DNA of 64,000 bases, taken from positions 7,261-71,260 of the forward strand of contig DASVDG010000042.1 of the NCBI GenBank assembly GCA_036381255.1, in the 5' to 3' direction. The DNA comes from CALBZE01 sp036381255. Its GTDB lineage: Bacteria; Gemmatimonadota; Gemmatimonadetes; Longimicrobiales; RSA9. Shown piece after piece: positions 16,796-23,603 of this stretch (the stretch's first letter is position 1; each line of letters begins with the position of its first letter). Below the pieces are notes generated by a model. That model saw nothing but the letters and a program-made list of their open reading frames with translations. It ran no database searches and had not been told where the DNA came from. A program made the position numbers and the translations under genes.

Positions 16796-18099
16796 GAACG
16801 CTGCGCAACACGCTCATCGGCGCCGCGGCGCTGTTCCTGACCGCTGCGGGCGCCGCCGCGCAGGAACCGCTGGCGATCCGCGGCGGGACCGTGCACCCCG
16901 TGTCGGGCCCCGCGTACACCGGGACCGTCGTCGTGCAGGACGGCCGCATCGTCGCCGCCGGGCCGGATGCGACGGCGCCCGCCGGCGCCCGCGTCATCGA
17001 CGCCGCCGGGCTGCACGTCTACCCCGGCCTCTTCGACGCCGGCACGCGGCTCGGCCTTACCGAGATCGACGCCGTCGACGTGACGAACGACTACAGCGAG
17101 CTCGGCGACTTCACGCCGCACCTCCTGACGCGCACGGCCGTGCACCCGGCCAGCGAGCACATCCCCGTCGCCCGCGCGAACGGCATCACCCACACCGTCG
17201 CGCTCCCCGGCGGCGGCGGCCGGGCCGGCGGCTTCGCCGGCCAGGGCTCCGCCTTCCACCTCGCCGGCTGGACCATCGAGGAGATGGAGATCGACGGCTC
17301 GGTCGTCATGGTCATGAACTGGCCGTCGCTCCAGACCCGCGAATTCGACCGCCGCACCTTCTCGGTCCGCGAGCGCCCGTTCCGCGAGGCGAAGGAAGAA
17401 TACGACCGCGCCGTCCACCGCCTCGCCTCCTGGCTCGACGCGGCACGCGACTACGACCGCGCCGTCCGCGGCGGCGCCTCGCTCGACCGCGACCTCCGGC
17501 TCGAGGCGCTCGCCCGCGTCACCCGCGGCGAGCTCCCCGTCCTCGCCCCCGTCGACGAGGCGCGCGACATCTGCAACGTCGTCGCGTTCGCCGAGGAACA
17601 GGGGATCCGGCTCATCATCGCCGGCGCCGCCGAAGGGTACAAAGTCGCGGAGCTCCTCGCCGAGAAGGGGATCCCGGTGATCCTCGGGCCGACGCAGTCC
17701 ATGCCGAGCAGCCCGGACGCGCCGTACGACGAGCCGTACGCGAACCCCGGGAAGCTCCACGCGGCCGGCGTGAAGATCGCGTTCGCGACGTTCAACTCCG
17801 CCGACTCGCGCACCCTGCCGTACGAGGCCGCCATGGCGATCCCGTACGGCCTGCCCCGCGACGCCGCGCTCCGCGCGGTCACGATCAACGCCGCCGAGAT
17901 GCTCGGCCTCGGCGACCGGCTCGGCACCATCGAGCCGGGCAAGATCGCCAACCTCATCGTGACCGACGGCGACCCGCTCGAGATCACCACGCAGATCCGG
18001 CACCTGATCATCAAGGGCCGCGAGGTCAGCACCATGAACAAACACCGCGAGCTGTACGAGAAGTACCGCTCGCGGCCGACGCGGACGACGATGGAGTAG
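16792..18099 (+). CDS. Secreted amidohydrolase-like protein lacking metal ligands
   Basis: 435 residues with a clean signal peptide (NTLIGAAALFLTAAGAAAQ). The N-terminal sandwich (LAIRGGTVHPVSGPAYTGTVVVQDGRI) and the C-terminal LGTIEPGKIANLIVTDGDPL are unmistakably amidohydrolase-like. The expected HxH after the PG-x-x-D motif is replaced by VYPGLFDAGTRLG. The next His motif reads PVLAPVDEARD, the third reads IAGAAEGYKVAEL, and the final Asp region reads FATFNSADSRTL. All metal ligands therefore appear lost. It is translationally coupled to the preceding two-domain protein, so it may be a structural partner rather than an independent enzyme. A perfect hairpin terminator follows. Confidence 0.88.
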   Translation: MRTLRNTLIGAAALFLTAAGAAAQEPLAIRGGTVHPVSGPAYTGTVVVQDGRIVAAGPDATAPAGARVIDAAGLHVYPGLFDAGTRLGLTEIDAVDVTNDYSELGDFTPHLLTRTAVHPASEHIPVARANGITHTVALPGGGGRAGGFAGQGSAFHLAGWTIEEMEIDGSVVMVMNWPSLQTREFDRRTFSVRERPFREAKEEYDRAVHRLASWLDAARDYDRAVRGGASLDRDLRLEALARVTRGELPVLAPVDEARDICNVVAFAEEQGIRLIIAGAAEGYKVAELLAEKGIPVILGPTQSMPSSPDAPYDEPYANPGKLHAAGVKIAFATFNSADSRTLPYEAAMAIPYGLPRDAALRAVTINAAEMLGLGDRLGTIEPGKIANLIVTDGDPLEITTQIRHLIIKGREVSTMNKHRELYEKYRSRPTRTTME

Positions 18100-18124
18100 G
18101 TCGTCGACGGACGGAGCAACGGAC

Positions 18125-18154
18125 GGCGCCCGGCCGCGATCGCGGCCGGGCGCC
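18125..18154 (+). terminator. Perfect palindromic terminator after the amidohydrolase operon
   Basis: A 30-base perfect palindrome (arms of 15, GGCGCCCGGCCGCGA and its complement) begins 26 bases after the stop and is followed by a short T-containing tract. Confidence 0.65.
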
Positions 18155-18311
18155 GCTTCGTTCGCGGCGTGCGCCCCGCCCCGCTCGCCCTCCGCCCGCA
18201 CGAATTCACCGGGCTCCCCACGACGCCCTCGGCAGAACGTGAGCGAATTCTACGGTTCATCCCACACGTTATGCGAGATTCGCTGGCAAAACACTTCAGG
18301 AAAGAAAACCA

Positions 18312-18340
18312 TTGACGGTTGCCGCGCATGGACTTAGCGT
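18312..18340 (+). promoter_or_regulatory. Promoter of the 165-residue protein gene
   Basis: TTGACG (18312-18317), a 17-base spacer and TAGCGT (18335-18340). It has one of the better -35 boxes in the window; the same -10 hexamer is found in the promoter at 45323-45352. Confidence 0.55.
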
Positions 18341-18458
18341 AGACACGCCACGTGGTGCCGCAAGGTCGCGACCGAATTCATTCATCCCTCGCCGACGTCG
18401 CACGTCAGCCGGATGCCGGGACGGTATCCGTGCGGTTGCGACCATCTCTGGAGACGAC

Positions 18459-18956
18459 ATGAGTACGACGACCAGACAACTGCTGCCCACCGACGAGGTC
18501 GTGAAAGCGGCCACCCTCCGTGCGCTGAAGGGCGAGGCGTTCAGGGGCGCACTCGGGGACGAGGAAATCGAAAGGTTCCTGAACGAGGCGGTCGGTGCCG
18601 GGGTCCCGTCACCGATCCAGGCCGAGGGCGATCTCAAGTTCATCGCGATCTACGGCAAGATCACGTGCCAGCCCTCCCCGGACCCCTGGAAGAAGTACTA
18701 CATGGACGAGACCGCCTGGGGGATCGGCGGCTCCATGATCACATCGCTGGGCTTCATGTACACCGCGTACGAGACGTGGGACGCCTTCTTCAAGAACACG
18801 ACCGCGTACCATGCCCAGGGGATCGCCGATGCGGGCGGGATCTTCCAGATCAACTGGTTCAACAGCAGCGGCGTGCCGGTCGGTCAGTACAATGCCGCGG
18901 CCGGAGGGATCGCCGTATTCCAGTGCGGCGGCAGTTGCACCTGGAAGGTTCACTGA
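18459..18956 (+). CDS. 165-residue protein of unknown function, possibly VapA-like
   Basis: A GGAGA ribosome site precedes the ATG at 18459. The first half is helical and charged (TDEVVKAATLRALKGEAFRG, DEEIERFLNEAVGAG) without a signal peptide. The second half is rich in aromatic residues, Gly and Asn: AIYGKITCQ, AWGIGGSMITSLGFMYTAY, AFFKNTTAYHAQ, FQINWFNSSGVPVGQYN and a C-terminal FQCGGSCTWKVH. This looks like a compact beta-barrel. From memory the pattern resembles VapA/VapB-type proteins, but I cannot confirm it. It has its own promoter and a strong terminator, and its codon use and upstream composition are less GC-biased than neighbours, hinting at transfer. No neighbour suggests a role. 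Confidence 0.75.
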   Translation: MSTTTRQLLPTDEVVKAATLRALKGEAFRGALGDEEIERFLNEAVGAGVPSPIQAEGDLKFIAIYGKITCQPSPDPWKKYYMDETAWGIGGSMITSLGFMYTAYETWDAFFKNTTAYHAQGIADAGGIFQINWFNSSGVPVGQYNAAAGGIAVFQCGGSCTWKVH

Positions 18957-18964
18957 GGTGATTT

Positions 18965-18999
18965 CGAGCGGCGGGGCTCGTGACGAGCCCCGCCGCTCG
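18965..18999. terminator. Bidirectional terminator
   Basis: Perfect 16-bp arms (CGAGCGGCGGGGCTCG and its complement) around a 3-base loop lie 9 bases after the rightward stop and about 60 bases beyond the end of the leftward dipeptidase gene. Confidence 0.75.
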
Positions 19000-19060
19000 A
19001 TGTTCCGGCGATGAGCGCCGAGGCGCGCTGGCGGCCGCCATCGAAGAGGCGGCTTCCGGA

Positions 19061-20293
19061 TCAGTTCGCGCTGGCGCTCGAGACCGGGCGTCCGTCCAGC
19101 TCCTCGATCGTCTTCGTCGACGCCGGGCGCAGCCGTTGGAGCCGCCTTGCGACGCGCTCGGCCTCGCGCCACACGCGCAGCACGTTCTCGCCCGCGAGCT
19201 TGCGCAGCTCCGCCTCGGTCCAGCCACGGCGGGACAGCTCGGCGAAGAGCGCCGGGTAGTCCGAGACGTCCTCGAGCCCGACGGGCGTGGAGCTGATCCC
19301 GTCGAAATCGCCGCCGAGGCCGACGTGGTCGATCCCGGCCACATCGCGGATGTGCTCGATGTGCGCAATGACGTCGTCGATGGTCGCGCGGGGGCGTTCC
19401 TTCCCCTCGCGCTGGTCTCGCGGCAGCGCCTCGAAGCGCCGGACCTCGTCGTTGATGAAGCCGGGCACGAACGTGACCATGACGACGCCGCCGTTCTCCG
19501 GCAGCCGGCGCAGCACGTCGTCCGGGACGTTGCGCGGGTGGTCGGTCACGGCGCGGGCGGAGGAGTGGGAGAAGATGACGGGCGCCTCGGTGACGTCGAG
19601 CGCGTCGTGCATCGTCTCGGGCGAGACGTGCGAGAGGTCGACGAGCATGCCGAGGCGGTTCATCTCGCGCACGACCTCCTTGCCGAACTCGGTGAGGCCG
19701 CCGTGCTCGGGCGGCTCGCAGCACGAGTCGGCCCAGTCGATGTTGGACGAGTGGGTCAGCGTCATGTAGCGCGCGCCGAGGGCGTAGAACGCGCGGAGCG
19801 CGCCGAGCGAGTTCTCGATCGCGTGGCCGCCCTCCATCCCCATCACGGAGGCGATGCGGCCGCGGCCGAACTCGCGCTCGACGTCGGACGGAGTGAACGC
19901 GGGGCCGAAGACGTCGGGGTAGCGGCGGAAGATCCGCTGCGCGATGTCGATCTGCTCGAGCTGGACCTTGGCCGCGCCCTCCTCGACGGCGCTGTACGGG
20001 ATGTAGACGGACCAGAACTGAGCGCCGACCATCCCCTCGCGAAGCCGCGGGATGTCCGTGTGCCCCGGCGTCTGCTTGCGCAGGTCGTAGGCGACGACGT
20101 CACGCGGCGCGGCGTCGTAGCCGCGGATCGCCCACGGCAGGTCGTTGTGGCCGTCGAAGAGCGGCGTCGTGCTCAGCACGCGGCGCGCGATCTCCATGTG
20201 CGGATCGGCGGCCTTCGCGGGCGTCGGCGTCTGGGCCCGCGCGCCGGCGCAGCCGACGAGGACGAGGGTGAGAGCGAGTGCAGTCTTGCGCAT
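19061..20293 (-). CDS. Membrane dipeptidase (peptidase M19), lipoprotein
   Basis: 410 residues. A lipobox (LVLVGCAG) near residue 14 suggests a periplasmic lipoprotein. M19 metal-site residues are visible: His and Asp in LFDGHNDLPW, Glu in MGMEGGHAIENSLG, His in LVDLSHVSPET, His in IFSHSSARAV and Asp in GLGGDFDG. The family hydrolyses dipeptides, including D-amino-acid-containing ones, with two zinc ions. It starts five bases after the stop of the DUF5117 metalloprotease, so the two are cotranscribed and may act in sequence on peptides in the periplasm. The C-terminal extension is short and basic. The length is normal. Confidence 0.94.
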   Translation of the reverse strand: MRKTALALTLVLVGCAGARAQTPTPAKAADPHMEIARRVLSTTPLFDGHNDLPWAIRGYDAAPRDVVAYDLRKQTPGHTDIPRLREGMVGAQFWSVYIPYSAVEEGAAKVQLEQIDIAQRIFRRYPDVFGPAFTPSDVEREFGRGRIASVMGMEGGHAIENSLGALRAFYALGARYMTLTHSSNIDWADSCCEPPEHGGLTEFGKEVVREMNRLGMLVDLSHVSPETMHDALDVTEAPVIFSHSSARAVTDHPRNVPDDVLRRLPENGGVVMVTFVPGFINDEVRRFEALPRDQREGKERPRATIDDVIAHIEHIRDVAGIDHVGLGGDFDGISSTPVGLEDVSDYPALFAELSRRGWTEAELRKLAGENVLRVWREAERVARRLQRLRPASTKTIEELDGRPVSSASAN

Positions 20294-20298
20294 GGTCG

Positions 20299-22986
20299 TT
20301 ACCGGTTGACGGGGAACGTGGATTCGGGCGCGCGACACTCGAGTCGGTCCAGCCGGTCGAGCCAGTCGAGCGCCGGGGTGACGAACGCCGCGGTCGGAGC
20401 GGCACGGGCGCCGGCGGCGAGCCCGCCGCGGCCGGGCGCGCCCGCGGCGCCGAGCCAGTCGAGCGCCGGGTCGCCGATCGGCGCCCCGGGCGGCGGCGCG
20501 GGTGTGGCCGGCGGCGCGTACGGCGCGGCCGGCCGCTCGAGGAAGCGACGGATGTCGCGCGCGAGCAGCGCCTGGTGCGCGAGCTCGGCCTCGGCGAGGT
20601 CGTCGGAGGCCTTGAGGCCTTCGGCGGTTTCGGTCAAGCGCTCGAGGCGATGCGTCGCGATCGCACGGACCTGCGGCATCTCCGCCTCCGCGGCGAGCGC
20701 CATGAGCCGCTCGGCGAGGACGCGCTGCGTGGCGCGGCGGATCGCCGCCTCGTACGGGTCCGCGGCGACCGCGCCGAACGTCGCGCCGTGCAGCGCGTCG
20801 ATCGCCTCGCCCAGCCCGGGGAGCGACGGGTCGAGCGCGTGCTGCTGCACGAGCCGTGCGGCGCGCTCCGCATCGAGCACGTTCGAGATCGTGTGCGCCG
20901 CGGCGATGACGGCGGGCGACACCGCGTCGAACGCCCCGCCGGTCGCGCGCGGGAACAGCTCGCGGTGCATGCCGTACCCCGGCGGCCGAGGCGGCAGCAG
21001 CGCGAGCACGCTGCGGGGCAGCGCGAGCTCGGCGGGCTCGAGCGTCGCCGCGAGCGCGCGCAGCGCCGCGCGCTGCCGGTCCCCGGGGACGGGGCGCACC
21101 GGCGTGCGCCCGTCGCCGCGCAGCGCGTAGACGTAGTCCTGCCCGCCCAGCACGGAGGCCGCGGCCTCGACCTGGTAGCGGTGGTGCAGATAGAGCGGGA
21201 CGAGCGCCTCCTCGAGCGTGGCGAGCGGCCGGCCCCGGCGAATCGCGTTCTCGCCGAAGCGCTCGAGCGCCGCGCGGCGCACGTCGAGCATCCGCTCCAG
21301 CTCCGCGGCGGCATCGGTCCCGTTCGACCATTGATCGGCGCGCGGGTGCACGGCAATGTCCTGGTTCGTGAGGAAGCGGAGGTCGCGCGCCCAGGCGTCG
21401 TCGAGGATCTTCCGCAGCGCCGCGGCCTCGTCCGTGCCGTCGGGGAAGTCCTGGTAGCCGTACACGATCGCGACGCTGTCCCACTCGCCGATCCCGTGCT
21501 CGTAGACCTCGGAGGTGTCGAGCGTGCCGTCGTCGTTCAGCGTGACCCACGGGTGCGGGTAGTCCATGACGGAGATGCGGCCGGCGCGGCTGTCGTAGTA
21601 GTTGTGCGCGAGGCCGAGCGTGTGCCCGACCTCGTGCGCCGCGAGCTGGCGGATCCGGCCGAGCGCCCATTCCTCCAGCGCCGCCGGCACCTCCTCGCCC
21701 GTGCGGTACGGCGAGAGCAGCCCCTCGGCGATGAGGTAGTCCTGCCGCACGCGGAGCGAGCCGAGCGTAACGACGCCCTTAATGATCTCGCCGGTCCGCG
21801 GGTCGCGCACGGACGCGCCGTAGCTCCACCCGCGCGTCGAGCGGTGCACCCAGTTGATCACGTTGTAGCGGATGTCGAGCGGGTGCGCGTCCTCCGGGAG
21901 CAGCTCGACGCGGAACGCATCCCGGTAGCCCGCGGCCTCGAACGCCTGGTTCCACCAGCGTGCGCCCTCGAGGAGCGCCGAGCGGATCGGCTCCGGCGTG
22001 CCCGGGTCGAGATAGTAGACGATCGGCTCGACCGGCTCGCTGACCGCCGCGTCCGGGTCCTTCTTCTCCAGCCGGTGCCGTGAGATGAAGCGCTGCGTCA
22101 TCGGCTCGCCGAGCGGCGCGGAATAGTCCTCCCACGTCGCCGCGAAATAGCCGGCGCGCGGGTCGTACGCCCGCGGCTCGTAGCCGGGGCCGGGGAGCGC
22201 GACCAGCGAGTGGTGCACCCGCACGCTCGCCGCCTCGCCCGTCGCCGCGACGTCGGAGACGCCCTCGAACCAGCGCCCCGCGCCGCCGCCGCTCGCCTGC
22301 CGGACGTACGTCAGCTCCGCCTCCATCTCCGTGTTCTTGGGGAAGTTCAGCGTCATCGGCAGGTACACCGCGCTGCGCTTCGGGTCCAGCCGGTAGCTGC
22401 CGGGGCGCATACGCCGCGCGATGCCGTCGATGTCGCGGAGCAGGAACTCCGTCGCGTCGACCAGCACGCGCCCGTCGCTCTCCGCGGCGACGGTGAAGCC
22501 CCACAGCACGCTGCGCGCGAACGCGTCCTTCACCGCCCGCACCTCCGCCGGGTTGGCGCTGCTCGAGCGATACTCGTAGTTCGGCTGCACCATCAGGACC
22601 TTCGGCCCGACGCGCTCGAACTCGACGATGCGCGACTCGCCGACCTGGCCGCGGTCGATGCCGATGTCGTTCGAGCCGAGCCCCGCGGCGATCCCGGTGA
22701 TGTAGAGGACCTCCGTGTCGAAGCGCGGGATCTCCAGCCAGAGCTTCCCGGCGGCCTCGTCCCAGTACAGCGGGAAGAAGCCCTCGAGCTTGCGCATGCC
22801 GTCGGTCTTCTCCTCGATCGACGGCGGCTCCTGCGCCCCGGCGCCGCCCCTGCCCTGCCGGGCGGAGAGCGGCGTGGCCACGACAAGGTCGACGAGCACG
22901 ACGGCGGCGGCAAGCGCTGCGACGGCCGGCGCCGCCGCGGCGCGGCGCGCCCGTACCGCGACTCGCGACGTTCGGAAACCGGGCAT
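20299..22986 (-). CDS. Zinc-dependent metalloprotease (DUF5117/DUF4953)
   Basis: 895 residues. After a long basic signal peptide (RRAAAAPAVAALAAAVVLVD) comes the DUF5117-type N-terminal beta domain (FFPLYWDEAAGKLWLEIPRF), then the zinc site AAHEVGHTLGLAHNYYDS (HExxHxxGxxHN) near residue 450, the Met-turn-like ISVMDYPHPWV, and a helical C-terminal region. These proteins are common secreted metalloproteases of Gemmatimonadota and Bacteroidota with poorly known substrates. The ATG at 22986 is chosen because GGAG stands a few bases upstream and the signal peptide starts right after it. It is the first gene of an operon with the M19 dipeptidase. Its promoter (23029-23057) overlaps the start of the divergent PD40 gene. 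Confidence 0.92.
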   Translation of the reverse strand: MPGFRTSRVAVRARRAAAAPAVAALAAAVVLVDLVVATPLSARQGRGGAGAQEPPSIEEKTDGMRKLEGFFPLYWDEAAGKLWLEIPRFDTEVLYITGIAAGLGSNDIGIDRGQVGESRIVEFERVGPKVLMVQPNYEYRSSSANPAEVRAVKDAFARSVLWGFTVAAESDGRVLVDATEFLLRDIDGIARRMRPGSYRLDPKRSAVYLPMTLNFPKNTEMEAELTYVRQASGGGAGRWFEGVSDVAATGEAASVRVHHSLVALPGPGYEPRAYDPRAGYFAATWEDYSAPLGEPMTQRFISRHRLEKKDPDAAVSEPVEPIVYYLDPGTPEPIRSALLEGARWWNQAFEAAGYRDAFRVELLPEDAHPLDIRYNVINWVHRSTRGWSYGASVRDPRTGEIIKGVVTLGSLRVRQDYLIAEGLLSPYRTGEEVPAALEEWALGRIRQLAAHEVGHTLGLAHNYYDSRAGRISVMDYPHPWVTLNDDGTLDTSEVYEHGIGEWDSVAIVYGYQDFPDGTDEAAALRKILDDAWARDLRFLTNQDIAVHPRADQWSNGTDAAAELERMLDVRRAALERFGENAIRRGRPLATLEEALVPLYLHHRYQVEAAASVLGGQDYVYALRGDGRTPVRPVPGDRQRAALRALAATLEPAELALPRSVLALLPPRPPGYGMHRELFPRATGGAFDAVSPAVIAAAHTISNVLDAERAARLVQQHALDPSLPGLGEAIDALHGATFGAVAADPYEAAIRRATQRVLAERLMALAAEAEMPQVRAIATHRLERLTETAEGLKASDDLAEAELAHQALLARDIRRFLERPAAPYAPPATPAPPPGAPIGDPALDWLGAAGAPGRGGLAAGARAAPTAAFVTPALDWLDRLDRLECRAPESTFPVNR

Positions 22987-23028
22987 GGCGATCTCCGGTG
23001 CTGATGGTGGGGATGGGGACACGACAGG

Positions 23029-23057
23029 AGTCTACGAGGCGACGTCGCCGTGCGCAA
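23029..23057 (-). promoter_or_regulatory. Promoter of the metalloprotease-dipeptidase operon
   Basis: On the minus strand TTGCGC (23052-23057), a 17-base spacer and TAGACT (23029-23034). The predicted start site near 23022 gives a leader of about 35 bases. The promoter covers the likely start codon of the divergent PD40 gene. Confidence 0.55.
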
Positions 23058-23553
23058 ATGCCCGCGGGCGATCCCCCCGGTTCGCGCCACGATCTCGCCC
23101 GACGGGCTGAGCCTCTACTTCGCGTCGGACCGTCCGCGCGACGGCGGCGACGAGCCGGACGACCTGGACCTGTACGTCGCCCGCCGCGCGAGCCGGGACG
23201 CGCCGTGGGGCCGCGCGGCCAACCTCGGGCCGCGCATCAACTCGTCGGCGCTCGAGCACAGCGTCGCGTTCTCGCCGGACGGGCTGACGATGTACTTCGC
23301 CAGCAACCGGCCGGGCGGGTGCGGCAAGCACGACATCTGCGTCTCGGCGCGCGAGGATCTCTGGATCACGCGCTGGGACGCCGCCGCCGGCCGCTGGGCG
23401 GTGCCGGTCAATGCCGGGCCCGGGATCAACACCGAATACGACGAGGAGATGCCGTCGATCACGCACGACGGCTTCGAGCTGTTCTTTCCTTCCGACCGCC
23501 CCGGCGGCCTGGGCCGCCAGGACCTCTACGTCGCGTTGCGCGTCAGCGCGTAG
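23050..23553 (+). CDS. PD40 beta-propeller protein, probably 5'-truncated
   Basis: 167 residues from a GTG at 23050. Three PD40-type repeats are visible: ISPDGLSLYFASDRP, FSPDGLTMYFASNRPGG and ITHDGFELFFPSDRPGG, alternating with NLGPRINSSALEH and NAGPGINTEYDEEMP. Proteins of this kind normally begin with a signal peptide and a first NLG..VN segment, which are absent here. The start codon also lies within the promoter of the divergent metalloprotease. This suggests loss of the 5' end, leaving a remnant, although a GAGG sequence ten bases before the GTG could still allow translation. Intact relatives are periplasmic and often OmpA-linked. A terminator hairpin follows. Confidence 0.55.
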   Translation: MRKCPRAIPPVRATISPDGLSLYFASDRPRDGGDEPDDLDLYVARRASRDAPWGRAANLGPRINSSALEHSVAFSPDGLTMYFASNRPGGCGKHDICVSAREDLWITRWDAAAGRWAVPVNAGPGINTEYDEEMPSITHDGFELFFPSDRPGGLGRQDLYVALRVSA

Positions 23554-23558
23554 CGGAA

Positions 23559-23590
23559 GCGCCGGCATCGGGTCGTCCCGATGCCGGCGC
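23559..23590. terminator. Bidirectional terminator between PD40 and S9 peptidase genes
   Basis: A 14-bp perfect inverted repeat (GCGCCGGCATCGGG and its complement) with a TCGT loop fills the 50-base gap between two convergent stops. Confidence 0.75.
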
Positions 23591-23603
23591 CCCCACCGCG
23601 CGA

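Larger units (their letters stand above)
18100..18458. other. Intergenic region with an AT-richer leader
   Basis: 359 bases. After the terminator (18125-18154) the composition becomes clearly less GC-rich from about 18230 to 18330, then the promoter at 18312-18340 and a leader of about 115 bases precede the small-protein gene. No other gene is seen. Confidence 0.5.
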
